From the NCBI GenBank assembly GCA_035690065.1, contig DASSKW010000035.1, positions 1 through 26,849 of the forward strand: a stretch of DNA of 26,849 nucleotides, read 5' to 3'. A model generated the notes under the pieces. The model was not told where the DNA came from. It saw nothing but the letters and a program-made list of their open reading frames with translations, and did not search any database. Made by a program: the position numbers and the translations under genes. Positions 16,316 through 23,586 of the stretch are shown piece after piece. The stretch comes from DASSKW01 sp035690065. Lineage in GTDB: Bacteria; Pseudomonadota; Gammaproteobacteria; Natronospirales; REEB76. Numbering within the stretch: the stretch's first letter is position 1; every line of letters starts with the position of its first letter.

Positions 16316-17827
16316 ATGTTTGTGTTCCTGTGGATTCTGCTTGCGTTGCTGGTGTTCATCGCGCTGGTAGCCGTGCACGATGTGACCCAACGCCGTCACG
16401 CCATCCTGCACAATTACCCGGTCATCGGTCATTTTCGGTACTGGCTGGAATTCATTGGCCCGGAATTGCGCCAATACTGGGTCGCGGACGACAAGGAAGA
16501 ACTGCCGTTCAATCGCAGCGAACGCAGCTGGATCTACGCCACCGCCAAACAACAGAACAACTACTTCGGTTTCGGTACCGAAGAGCAGTTGTACGGCACC
16601 GGCTATCCGATCATCAAGAACGCGGCGTTCCCGTTCTCGGAACACAAGGCGACCTGGCCCGGCGACGATCCCAGTGCCGTGCCCTGTATCAAGATCATGG
16701 GTGCAAGCCACGGCCGCAGACGTCCGTACCGGCCGAACTCGGTGGTCAACATCTCGGCGATGTCGTTCGGCGCGCTGGGCAAGAACGCCATCAGCGCGCT
16801 CAACCTCGGCGCGAAGCTGGCGCACTGCTATCACAACACCGGCGAAGGCGGCGTGAGTCCGTATCATCTGCTGGGCGCGGATGTCGTGTTCCAGATCGGT
16901 ACCGGTTATTTCGGTGCGCGTGGACCGGGCGGCAATTTCTCGCTCGACGTGGTAGCGGATAAATGCGTGAAGTATCCGCAGATCCGCGCCATCGAGATCA
17001 AGCTCTCGCAGGGCGCCAAGCCCGGCAAAGGCGGCGTATTGCCGGGTCCGAAAGTGGTGCCGGAGATCGCTCATACCCGCGGCATCCAGCCGTTTCAGGA
17101 TTGCATCTCGCCGAACGCGCACAGCGAGTTCAGCGACGTGGACGGGATGATCGATTTCATCGAGCGTGTCGCCGCGCGCACCGGTCTGCCGGTCGGCGTG
17201 AAAGCCGCGATCGGCGAGACCGATTTCTGGGGCAAGCTCGCCGAGCGGATGAAAGCGCGCGGCGAGGGACCGGACTTCATCACCATCGACGGTGGCGAAG
17301 GCGGTACCGGTGCGGCGCCATTGACCTATACCGATCACGTATCGCTGCCGTTCAAGATCGGCTTCGCGCGTGTATATCAGTTGTTCCAGAATGCGGGCGT
17401 ATCGAAAGATGTGGTGTGGATCGGCAGCGCCAAGCTCGGCTTTCCGGATCGTGCGGTGGTCGCGTTCGCGATGGGTTGCGACATGGTCAACGTCGCGCGT
17501 GAAGCGATGATGTCTATCGGTTGCATCCAGTCACAGAGCTGCCATACCGGGCATTGCCCGACCGGTGTCACCACCATGAGCGAATGGCGGCAGGCCGGGT
17601 TGAATATCGAAGACAAGTCGAAGCGCTGCGCCAATTTCATCAAGGGTTTTCGCAAGGAACTGATCGCGTTGGCACATACTGCGGGTTACGAACATCCGGG
17701 CCAGTTCACTGGCATGGATATCGAGCTCTCCACCGGCATCAACAAGTTCTCGACGCTCGAATCGGTGCTGGGGTATCGTGCCGATCCGACACAGTTCAAA
17801 TCGATGCGCGAACTGACGCCGGTCTGA
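16316..17827 (+). CDS. Membrane-anchored FMN-binding glutamate synthase family protein
   Basis: A 503-residue protein homologous to the FMN/Fe-S central domain of the large glutamate synthase subunit (GltB), without the N-terminal glutamine amidotransferase and C-terminal beta-helix. Residues 3-21 form an N-terminal transmembrane helix, so it is probably tethered to the cytoplasmic face. Flavin/phosphate-binding signatures include ISAMSFGALG and DGGEGGTGAAP (about 325-335). A 3Fe-4S cluster motif C-x5-C-x4-C is present in CIQSQSCHTGHCPTG (about 403-414). With no amidotransferase partner here, ammonia-dependent glutamate synthesis is not assured, and the physiological reaction of this stand-alone group is unclear. 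GGGGAGG lies just before the ATG. A TATAAC (16273-16278) could be its -10 element. Confidence 0.88.
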   Translation: MFVFLWILLALLVFIALVAVHDVTQRRHAILHNYPVIGHFRYWLEFIGPELRQYWVADDKEELPFNRSERSWIYATAKQQNNYFGFGTEEQLYGTGYPIIKNAAFPFSEHKATWPGDDPSAVPCIKIMGASHGRRRPYRPNSVVNISAMSFGALGKNAISALNLGAKLAHCYHNTGEGGVSPYHLLGADVVFQIGTGYFGARGPGGNFSLDVVADKCVKYPQIRAIEIKLSQGAKPGKGGVLPGPKVVPEIAHTRGIQPFQDCISPNAHSEFSDVDGMIDFIERVAARTGLPVGVKAAIGETDFWGKLAERMKARGEGPDFITIDGGEGGTGAAPLTYTDHVSLPFKIGFARVYQLFQNAGVSKDVVWIGSAKLGFPDRAVVAFAMGCDMVNVAREAMMSIGCIQSQSCHTGHCPTGVTTMSEWRQAGLNIEDKSKRCANFIKGFRKELIALAHTAGYEHPGQFTGMDIELSTGINKFSTLESVLGYRADPTQFKSMRELTPV

Positions 17828-17850
17828 AACGACAAGCAGCAAGGAGCGAC

Positions 17851-17958
17851 GTGCTGAACGATAAACAAAAGATCTGCCATCTCCAGGTGGATACGAACGC
17901 CCTGATCGCGATCAGTCATCTGGCCAATGAAGCGCAGGCACGTTCTATATGTCTGTAG
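17851..17958 (+). CDS. Possible 35-residue small protein
   Basis: A short ORF starting GTG, 24 bp after the glutamate-synthase-like gene. It has a very good ribosome site (AAGGAG, 17841-17846) 4 nt from the start codon. The product begins MLNDKQKICHLQVD and continues with NALIAISHLANEAQA; I recognise no family. The strong ribosome site and placement support a real small gene. Its lack of a known homologue and the non-ATG start count against. It could also be the decayed start of a formerly longer gene: about 100 bp of non-coding sequence follow, with two small hairpins (CTGAC...GTCAG near 17972 and TTCCCG...CGGGAA near 18026) and no T-run. Confidence 0.35.
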   Translation: MLNDKQKICHLQVDTNALIAISHLANEAQARSICL

Positions 17959-18076
17959 CTGAGACGATCCTGACGGCCGTGTCTGTCAGCCCGGCCGGTT
18001 TCTCTGCCCCGAATCATGCGTTTCTTTCCCGCTTCGGGAATCACAGGAACGTAGCGGTTTGAAACACGCTGCGGAG

Positions 18077-19294
18077 ATGACGACGCGCACCGCCGTTATC
18101 CTCGGCGGCGGTCCCGCCGGTCTCATGGCCGCGGAGGTCTTGAGCGGCGCGGGAACAGTCGTGGATATCTACGACGCCATGCCATCGGTGGGGCGCAAGT
18201 TCCTGCTGGCAGGTGTCGGCGGCCTCAACCTCACCCATTCCGAAGCCCCGGAAAGATTCCTCGCCCGTTACGGTGCGGGCGGTGCCTGGGTGCGTCCCTG
18301 GCTGGAAGCATTCGGTCCCGTGGCATTGCGGGCATGGGCGCAGTCTCTGGGCGTCGAGACTTTCGTCGGCAGCTCCGGCCGCGTGTTCCCCAGGCAGATG
18401 AAAGCTGCGCCGCTGTTGCGCGCCTGGATGCGCCGTCTGCGACAGGCTGGCGTCCGGTTTCATCTTCGTCACCGCTGGCGTGGTTGGCAGGGAGATGAAT
18501 TGTTGTTCGATACGCCTGCGGGCCAACGGACAGTTCGTGCGGATGTCATGGTGCTTGCACTGGGCGGGGGGAGCTGGTCACGGCTCGGCTCGGACGGCAG
18601 TTGGGTTCCCTTGTTGCAGGCACGCGGGATTCCAGTGGCAACACTCAAACCTTCCAACTGCGGTTTCGATGTGGAATGGAGCGACTATTTCCGTTCGCAC
18701 TACGCTGGCCAGGCCGTGAAGCGTGTGAGCGCCTGGCTGGAGGGTGGCGCGCCACAGGCGGGCGAGTTCATCGTGACACGACACGGTGTCGAAGGTGGAC
18801 TCATCTACGCGCTTTCGCCCGGATTGCGGGCGAGCATCGAGAGCCGCGGCAGTGCCACTCTGCACCTGGATCTCAATCCCGCCAAAGAGACGGCCAGATT
18901 GACGGCGGATCTTTGCAAACCCCGTGGCTCCCAATCCCTGGCGAACCATTTGCGCAAGCAGGCTGGTGTAGAAGGCGTGAAGGCGGGTTTGCTGCGCGAA
19001 GCGTTCAGCGCGGAGGAATTGGCGGAGCCTGTGCGCACGGCGCGCGCCATCAAGGATCTGCCGCTCAAACTCGTAGCTGCACGGCCATTGGATGAAGCCA
19101 TCAGCAGCGCCGGCGGCGTAGTATCCACCGCCATGGACGAACGCCTGATGCTGCGTGCGATGCCGGGCGTGTTCTGCGCCGGCGAGATGCTGGATTGGGA
19201 AGCGCCCACCGGCGGGTATCTGCTGACAGCCTGTTTCGCCAGCGGCTATGTGGCGGGACAAGGCGCGATCCACTGGTTGCGGAGCAAGCCGTGA
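18077..19294 (+). CDS. NAD(P)/FAD-dependent oxidoreductase, TIGR03862/HI0933-like flavoprotein
   Basis: A 405-residue flavoprotein. The N-terminal dinucleotide-binding motif is AVILGGGPAGLMAAEVL. It is followed by VGRKFLLAGVGGLNLTH, the hallmark of the HI0933/YhiN-like family. The C-terminal FAD segment is MPGVFCAGEMLDWEAPTGGYLLTACFASG. Length and details fit the TIGR03862 subgroup. Related BaiN-like proteins act in bile-acid and other reductions, but the substrate of this subgroup is not known. I prefer the ATG at 18077 (MTTRTAVILGGG); an in-frame TTG at 18059 would add six residues. Neither has an ideal ribosome site. The stop overlaps the yaiI start as GTGA. Confidence 0.85.
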   Translation: MTTRTAVILGGGPAGLMAAEVLSGAGTVVDIYDAMPSVGRKFLLAGVGGLNLTHSEAPERFLARYGAGGAWVRPWLEAFGPVALRAWAQSLGVETFVGSSGRVFPRQMKAAPLLRAWMRRLRQAGVRFHLRHRWRGWQGDELLFDTPAGQRTVRADVMVLALGGGSWSRLGSDGSWVPLLQARGIPVATLKPSNCGFDVEWSDYFRSHYAGQAVKRVSAWLEGGAPQAGEFIVTRHGVEGGLIYALSPGLRASIESRGSATLHLDLNPAKETARLTADLCKPRGSQSLANHLRKQAGVEGVKAGLLREAFSAEELAEPVRTARAIKDLPLKLVAARPLDEAISSAGGVVSTAMDERLMLRAMPGVFCAGEMLDWEAPTGGYLLTACFASGYVAGQGAIHWLRSKP

Positions 19295-19743
19295 GGATCT
19301 GGGTAGACGCGGATGCCTGTCCGAAAGTGATCAAGGAGATACTGTTCCGCGCGGCGCAGCGCGCCCAGGTGCAGGTGACGCTGGTGGCCAACCAGGCGTT
19401 GCGCACACCGGCATCGCAGCACATCAAGTCACTGCAAGTGTCGTCCGGTTTCGATGTGGCGGACAACGAGATCGTGAAACAGGTGGCTGCGGACGATCTG
19501 GTCATCACCGCCGACATCCCGCTGGCGGCGCAAGTGGTGGAGAAGGGCGCGTACGCGCTCAACCCGCGCGGCGAGCTCTACACTGCCGATAACGTGAAAG
19601 CGCGGCTCAGCTTGCGGGATTTCATGGCGAACCTGCGGGATAGCGGCGTGCCCACCGGCGGGCCGGCACCCTTGAGTCTCAGCGACCGGCAAGCCTTCGC
19701 CAACCACCTCGACCGGCTGCTGGCAAAGAGCGGCAAGTCCTGA
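19291..19743 (+). CDS. yaiI: YaiI/YqxD family protein (DUF188)
   Basis: A 150-residue protein matching the YaiI/YqxD family in length and start. It opens with VRIWVDADACPKVIKEILFRAA, a PIN/NYN-like acidic start, followed by VSSGFDVADNEIV, DDLVITADIPLAA and LNPRGELYTADNV. The fold suggests a metal-dependent nuclease, but no activity is established for this family that I can state. The GTG at 19291 overlaps the flavoprotein stop, and GGAG lies 6 nt upstream. It is therefore translationally coupled to the flavoprotein gene. The 247 bp after it, up to the higB promoter, show no ORF, only a weak hairpin (CGTGC...GCACG near 19872). Confidence 0.87.
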   Translation: MRIWVDADACPKVIKEILFRAAQRAQVQVTLVANQALRTPASQHIKSLQVSSGFDVADNEIVKQVAADDLVITADIPLAAQVVEKGAYALNPRGELYTADNVKARLSLRDFMANLRDSGVPTGGPAPLSLSDRQAFANHLDRLLAKSGKS

Positions 19744-19990
19744 CGCGGTGATCCGGAGCCGCGATGTTGGAAAGAATCGGGATTAAGGTGTCCCGGACAA
19801 CCAATCTCCGGCCGCCTGCAAGGGTCTCGGATTGCCAGTGAGGGATAGCCAGCCAGGGTATAACGCGCAGCGTGCGTCTTTAAGCACGAAGCCCTGAGTG
19901 AAGAGCTGAGTGTGCAATAGACAGTTTTAACAACGACGACGACGCATTCCTTGCTGCTGATACATCGATGAGCTATCCACGGTTTATCGT

Positions 19991-20019
19991 TTGGCATTTA
20001 CCGTCAAACGGTATATACT
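19991..20019 (+). promoter_or_regulatory. higBA promoter with palindromic operator in the spacer
   Basis: TTGGCA (19991-19996) and TATACT (20014-20019) are separated by exactly 17 bp. The perfect inverted repeat TACCGT-CAA-ACGGTA (19999-20013) fills nearly the whole spacer. Bound HigA would directly block RNA polymerase, giving the usual antitoxin autoregulation. The expected transcription start is at or beside 20026, the A of the higB ATG, so the higB message may be leaderless; no ribosome site precedes that ATG. Confidence 0.78.
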
Positions 20020-20025
20020 TTACCC

Positions 20026-20307
20026 ATGATAAAGAGCTTCGGCAATCGGGAGACCGAAGCCCTATACGGGGGTAGATGCCCGGCCGCCTTCAGGGCCTTC
20101 CGGAAGGTAGCGGAGCGGAAGCTGCAGATGGTTGAAGCGGCCGTTGCGCTTTTGGACCTGCGTTCGCCACCGGGTAACCGACTGGAGAAACTGGGTCACG
20201 ATCGCGCGGGACAGTACAGCATACGGATCAACGATCAGTGGCGTATTTGCTTCCGGTGGCATGAAAGCGATGCCTACGATGTGGAAATTGTGGATTATCA
20301 CTACTAG
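20026..20307 (+). CDS. higB: HigB-type toxin (RelE superfamily)
   Basis: A 93-residue toxin of the HigB/GraT family: MIKSFGNRETEALYGG, then DLRSPPGNRLEKLGHDRAGQYSIRINDQWRICFRWHE and the terminal VEIVDYH. The N-R-L-E...G-Q-Y-S-I-R-I-N-D-Q-W-R-I pattern is characteristic. Such toxins cut mRNA on translating ribosomes. The toxin gene comes first, as usual for hig modules, with the antitoxin 11 bp downstream. It is preceded by a strong promoter/operator but no Shine-Dalgarno sequence. Length is normal and no disruption is seen, so the toxin is likely functional. Confidence 0.92.
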   Translation: MIKSFGNRETEALYGGRCPAAFRAFRKVAERKLQMVEAAVALLDLRSPPGNRLEKLGHDRAGQYSIRINDQWRICFRWHESDAYDVEIVDYHY

Positions 20308-20318
20308 GAAACGTGAAT

Positions 20319-20621
20319 ATGAATGCGCGTAACAAGATGCGCCCCATCCATCCTGGCGAAGTACTGCGGGCGGAGTATCTCGAGCCCTTGGGAATGACAC
20401 CCCATGCACTCGCCGTACGCTTGCGGGTTACACCCTCGCGCATCAATGAAATTGTGAATGAGGAGCGCCCCGTCACGCTGGATACTGCCATGAGGCTTGC
20501 GCGTTTCTTCAATACCACGCCAGAATTCTGGATGAACTTGCAGCAAACCTATGCCCTCAAAACTCTGCCGGAGCCCCTTGTCCAGGAGATTAAACGCGAT
20601 ATACACCCACTTGGAGCCTGA
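20319..20621 (+). CDS. higA: HigA antitoxin (helix-turn-helix)
   Basis: A 100-residue Xre-type helix-turn-helix protein of the HigA/VapI family: MRPIHPGEVLRAEYLEPLGMTPHALAVRLRV (first HTH helices), then PSRINEIVNEERPVTLDTAMRLARFF and TTPEFWMNLQQTYAL. It neutralises HigB and should repress the operon by binding the palindrome at 19999-20013. The ATG at 20319 is preferred over the GTG at 20313 because AGGAA at the higB stop codon is then 8 nt away. After it, 20647-20671 holds a GC-rich hairpin without a T-run, too weak to call a terminator. Confidence 0.92.
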   Translation: MNARNKMRPIHPGEVLRAEYLEPLGMTPHALAVRLRVTPSRINEIVNEERPVTLDTAMRLARFFNTTPEFWMNLQQTYALKTLPEPLVQEIKRDIHPLGA

Positions 20622-20765
20622 GTAGCGCATTTGAAACGCCGGGAGTGGGGGCTTATCGCCAAAAGTCCCCCCGTCGCCGTGGCTCCGGCTAACATGGAGA
20701 AGGGCTTTTGAAGTAGCTTCTGGGTAAAATGAGCCCATTCAATCTCGTGTTACGCAGTATCTTTT

Positions 20766-21695
20766 ATGCAAACGGCAGACACAAAACGCTCGGTCAATAT
20801 TCGCAAACTGGAGAAACGTCTGCGCCGCAACGTCGGCCAGGCGATCCAGGATTTCAACATGATCGGCGAAGGCGACCGGGTGATGGTGTGCCTGTCTGGC
20901 GGCAAGGATTCCTATACCTTGCTGGATGTGCTGCTGGCGCTGCAGAAGAGTGCGCCGGTGAAGTTTGAACTGATCGCCGTGAACCTGGATCAGAAGCAGC
21001 CCGGGTTTCCCGAGCAGGTATTGCCGGAATACCTGACGCAACTCGGGGTGCCGTTCCACATCATCGAGCAGGACACCTACAGTGTGGTGAAACGGGTGAT
21101 ACCGGAAGGCAAGACCACGTGTGGTTTGTGTTCGCGTCTGCGACGCGGCGCGCTCTACAATTTCGCGGCCCAGCACGGCATCACGCGGATCGCACTCGGC
21201 CATCATCGCGACGACATCATCGAGACCCTGTTTCTCAATCTTTTCTACGGCGGCAAGCTCAAGACCATGCCGCCCAAACTGTTGTCCGATGACGGCCGGC
21301 ACGTGGTGATCCGGCCGCTGGCCTATTGCACGGAACGCGATATAGAAAAGTATGCGGCCTGGAGACAGTTCCCGATCATCCCCTGCAACCTGTGCGGTGC
21401 GCAGGAAAACCTGCAACGCAATGCGGTCAAGACGATGCTGGCCGATTGGGAGCGCCAGTCACCGGGGCGGCTGAACTCCATCTTCGCCGCGTTGCAGAAC
21501 GTGAGCGCTTCGCATCTCGTGGATACGGAGCTGTTTGACTTTGCCGTTCTGGGTGCCGGGGAGAAGACCGGCGCGCACTGGCTCGATGCGGAGGCTGTGG
21601 AACCGGAGACCGACGATCCGATCGTCGCCACGGTGTCAGTGGATGAGTTATTGAGATCATCGCCACGTGCACGTGTCGCGGTGGGTGAGATCTGA
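20766..21695 (+). CDS. ttcA: tRNA 2-thiocytidine(32) synthetase TtcA
   Basis: A 309-residue PP-loop ATPase that thiolates cytidine 32 in several tRNAs. The PP-loop is SGGKDS (44-49). The Fe-S-cluster cysteines are the two C-x2-C pairs CGLC (C119, C122) and CNLC (C207, C210). GHHRDDIIETLFLNLFYGG (145-163) is a TtcA signature. Only about the last 40 residues are unconserved, as is usual. No clear ribosome site precedes the ATG at 20766; a TAAAAT at about 20725 could be a -10. The gene is independent of the higBA module upstream and converges on rnm, with a hairpin-repeat cluster between. Confidence 0.95.
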   Translation: MQTADTKRSVNIRKLEKRLRRNVGQAIQDFNMIGEGDRVMVCLSGGKDSYTLLDVLLALQKSAPVKFELIAVNLDQKQPGFPEQVLPEYLTQLGVPFHIIEQDTYSVVKRVIPEGKTTCGLCSRLRRGALYNFAAQHGITRIALGHHRDDIIETLFLNLFYGGKLKTMPPKLLSDDGRHVVIRPLAYCTERDIEKYAAWRQFPIIPCNLCGAQENLQRNAVKTMLADWERQSPGRLNSIFAALQNVSASHLVDTELFDFAVLGAGEKTGAHWLDAEAVEPETDDPIVATVSVDELLRSSPRARVAVGEI

Positions 21696-21721
21696 AGCCT
21701 GTTTCATAACTCGATCGTTCG

Positions 21722-21922
21722 TGTTGAGCCCTTCGACTTCGCGCCTGCGGCGCTGTCCCGGAAATCGCTCCTGCATTTCCGGGACTTCCCACATCCCTGT
21801 GGGTCGGCAGATTCTTGTTCCGTACAGAATCTGCACTTCCCACATCCATGTGGGTCGGCAGATTCTTGTTCCCTACAGAATCTGCACTTCCCACATCCCT
21901 GTGGGTCGCGCTCAGGGCGAAC
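21722..21922. repeat. Composite REP-like cluster with 51-bp tandem units
   Basis: Between the convergent genes ttcA and rnm lies a nested set of hairpins. First, GTCCCGGAAAT (21755-21765) pairs perfectly with ATTTCCGGGAC (21775-21785) around a 9-nt loop. Then a unit of 51 bp repeats twice plus a part. Each unit holds CCCACA/TGTGGG (21788, 21839, 21890) and GCAGATTCT/AGAATCTGC (21807, 21858). The whole is flanked by GAGCCCTTCGACTTCGCGC on the left and GCGCTCAGGGCGAAC on the right. These look like the two arms of a separate palindromic repeat split by the array. Reading frames through it are artefacts. A relative of the first hairpin occurs at 26809-26837. Confidence 0.8.
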
Positions 21923-21939
21923 GCAGTTGTTGACAGGGT

Positions 21940-22770
21940 TCAGTTGGACCGGAACCGGTTCCAGATCGGTTCGATCTGTTCCGGCAATTCAGCCAGCCCG
22001 CCTGGTTGCAGATACGGATTACCGGGGGTGTGGAAATCCGAGCCCACCGATCCGGCCAGTTCATAGCGCGAGGCCAGATGTGCCGCGCTCATCAACTCAT
22101 CGCGATTGCTGCGTCCGCACACCACTTCCAGCCCATCGCCGCCGGCTTGTTTGAAAGCGGCGAGCGCACGCAGTAAACGGGGGCGCGTCAGGCCGTAGCG
22201 CAACGGATGCGCCAGCACGGCGTGACCGCCGGCAGCGTGGATCCAGCCGATACATTCTTCCAGTGAAGACCAGGTGACCGGCGCGTAGCCCGGTTTGCCG
22301 CGTTGCAGGAAGCGTTTGAACGCTTCCTGGAAGGTACGCACGTGACCGCTGGCCTGCAGATGCTGGGCGAAGTGGGTGCGGGTGATCTCGGCATCGCCAG
22401 CCAGTTCGCGTGCGCCGGCGTAGGCATCTTCGATGCCGCGTTTGGCAAGTCGCCGGCCGATCTCCTGCGCGCGTACCTCGCGTAATCCCTGCAAGCGTGT
22501 CAGGCCCTGTTGCAGCGCAGCGTTATCCGCGTCGATATCCAGTCCGACGATATGCAGGGTCTGGTTTTGCAAGCTGACGGAGATCTCCACGCCCGGAATG
22601 AATCTGATGTCATTGTTCGCGGCCGCGTGTGACGCTTCCGCGAGCCCGTCGGTGCAATCGTGATCGGTCAGCGCCAGCATCTTCACGCCGCGCGATGCCG
22701 CCAGGCTCACCAGTTCGGCGGGCGTGAGAGCACCATCCGAGGCGCGGGAATGCAGGTGCAGGTCTATCAT
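21940..22770 (-). CDS. rnm: RNase AM (Rnm/YciV), PHP-domain 5'-3' exoribonuclease
   Basis: A 276-residue PHP-domain metal-dependent phosphoesterase of the YciV/TrpH family. Metal ligands are visible in MIDLHLHSRASDG (H5, H7, D12), ALTDHDCTDG, FIPGVEIS, then HPLRYG and the C-terminal VGSDFHTPG. In E. coli this enzyme trims the 5' ends of rRNA precursors and hydrolyses 3',5'-bisphosphonucleotides; the role here is by family. The ATG at 22770 overlaps the ydcH stop (ATGA), so the two are translated together. cysQ, which also acts on a 3',5'-bisphosphonucleotide, lies about 2.5 kb away but is not linked in an operon. Confidence 0.92.
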   Translation of the reverse strand: MIDLHLHSRASDGALTPAELVSLAASRGVKMLALTDHDCTDGLAEASHAAANNDIRFIPGVEISVSLQNQTLHIVGLDIDADNAALQQGLTRLQGLREVRAQEIGRRLAKRGIEDAYAGARELAGDAEITRTHFAQHLQASGHVRTFQEAFKRFLQRGKPGYAPVTWSSLEECIGWIHAAGGHAVLAHPLRYGLTRPRLLRALAAFKQAGGDGLEVVCGRSNRDELMSAAHLASRYELAGSVGSDFHTPGNPYLQPGGLAELPEQIEPIWNRFRSN

Positions 22771-22973
22771 GCGTCGAGATCGGGGATCAGCATGCTTTGC
22801 AGACGGGAAATAGTGTCCTTGAGCTGAAGTTTGCGTTTCTTCATGCGGTTCAGCTGCAGTTCGTCGCTGGTCGGGTCGTCCACCAGGCGGCCGATGGCCA
22901 TGTCCAGGTCGTGGTGTTCCAGCTTGAGCTTGATGATGCGCTCTTTAAGCTTGTGTCTTTCCTGATAATCCAT
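22767..22973 (-). CDS. ydcH: YdcH family protein (DUF465)
   Basis: A 68-residue, highly charged, almost entirely helical protein: HKLKERIIKLKLEHHDLDMAIGRL, then DELQLNRMKKRKLQLKDTISRLQ. This is the DUF465/YdcH pattern of two helices forming a hairpin. No function is established. It overlaps rnm by 4 bp and is divergent from queD, with 130 bp between the starts. Confidence 0.88.
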   Translation of the reverse strand: MDYQERHKLKERIIKLKLEHHDLDMAIGRLVDDPTSDELQLNRMKKRKLQLKDTISRLQSMLIPDLDA

Positions 22974-23103
22974 GCCCTGTCGCCATCATGCCGAAACCGG
23001 CAGACAGGGTACGTGCCGACCTGAGGCTGCGCAACCGGGTCACGGCATCCGGGCTAGAATAGGCCCATTTCGGGACCATAATTCGCCGGAGTTCGCCCCA
23101 GTC

Positions 23104-23460
23104 ATGGAAATCTTCAAGGTCTTTCACATCGAGGCGGCGCATCGGCTGCCGAATCTGCCCGCCAGCCACAAGTGCAGCCGCCTGCACGGTCATTCGTTCC
23201 GGGTCGAGATCCACATCAGCGGTGAGCCCGGTGCGGAGAGTGGCTGGGTGATGGATTTCGCCGACCTCAAGGTCGCGTTCGCGCCAGTGTTCGAGGCATT
23301 GGATCACAGTTATCTGAATGAAGTGCCGGGCCTGGAAAATCCCACCAGCGAAATAGTGGCGCGCTGGATCTGGCAGCGTCTGAAACCCGCATTACCGACC
23401 CTGTCGAAAGTGGTGATCGCGGAAACCTGCACCTCGGGTTGCATCTACCGCGGCGACTGA
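23104..23460 (+). CDS. queD: 6-carboxy-5,6,7,8-tetrahydropterin synthase QueD
   Basis: A 118-residue enzyme of queuosine/7-deazaguanine synthesis that converts dihydroneopterin triphosphate to 6-carboxytetrahydropterin. The catalytic C24 is in HKCSRLHGHSF. The zinc histidines are H13 (EAAHRLP), H28 and H30. DFADLKVAF, LDHSYLNEVPGLENPTSE and ETCTSGCIYRG match E. coli QueD closely. I chose the ATG at 23104 because it begins exactly at the conserved start; the frame is open further upstream without conservation. TAGAAT near 23054 may be its -10. No other que gene is in the window, and I see no preQ1-riboswitch-like structure in the 130-bp leader. Confidence 0.93.
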   Translation: MEIFKVFHIEAAHRLPNLPASHKCSRLHGHSFRVEIHISGEPGAESGWVMDFADLKVAFAPVFEALDHSYLNEVPGLENPTSEIVARWIWQRLKPALPTLSKVVIAETCTSGCIYRGD

Positions 23461-23461
23461 A

Positions 23462-23561
23462 AAGTACCTTTAAAAATCGATCTTTATGCTTTCTGGCGGT
23501 GTTAAGGATGACCTCCTTGCCTACCCAGAAACCAAAATCTCGACTTTATAGAGGTACTTTG
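23462..23561 (-). repeat. Dispersed hairpin element, copy B (short form, inverted)
   Basis: A 100-bp version of the element at 13561, lying in the opposite orientation between queD and the hydrolase gene. It is bounded by a perfect 9-bp inverted repeat, AAAGTACCT (23462-23470)/AGGTACTTT (23553-23561). It retains the core GGTTTCTGGGTAGGC and its partner GCCAGAAAGC. The long distal arm of copies A and C is missing and is replaced by a small hairpin, AAGGA-TGACC-TCCTT (23505-23519). Confidence 0.8.
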
Positions 23562-23586
23562 CATCACAAAAACGAAGGAGAAGGCC

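Noticed and set aside
16271..17338. A 355-codon minus-strand frame opposite the glutamate-synthase-like gene.
   Set aside because: A shadow frame in GC-rich coding DNA; no domain, and the plus-strand gene has convincing FMN and Fe-S motifs.
18026..18041. Terminator between the 35-residue ORF and the flavoprotein gene.
   Set aside because: A short TTCCCG/CGGGAA stem with no T-run after it.
20647..20671. Terminator after higA.
   Set aside because: The GGGGGCTT/AAGTCCCCC hairpin has a bulge and no T-run, so it was left as a note only.
21788..21905. Possible CRISPR array because of the regular 51-bp spacing.
   Set aside because: There is no distinction between repeat and spacer: the entire 51-bp unit repeats nearly identically, only about two units are present, and there are no cas genes.
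21667..21933. A small protein with repeated VGRQILVPYRICTSHI blocks.
   Set aside because: The protein repeat merely translates the 51-bp hairpin array, and the frame begins inside ttcA.
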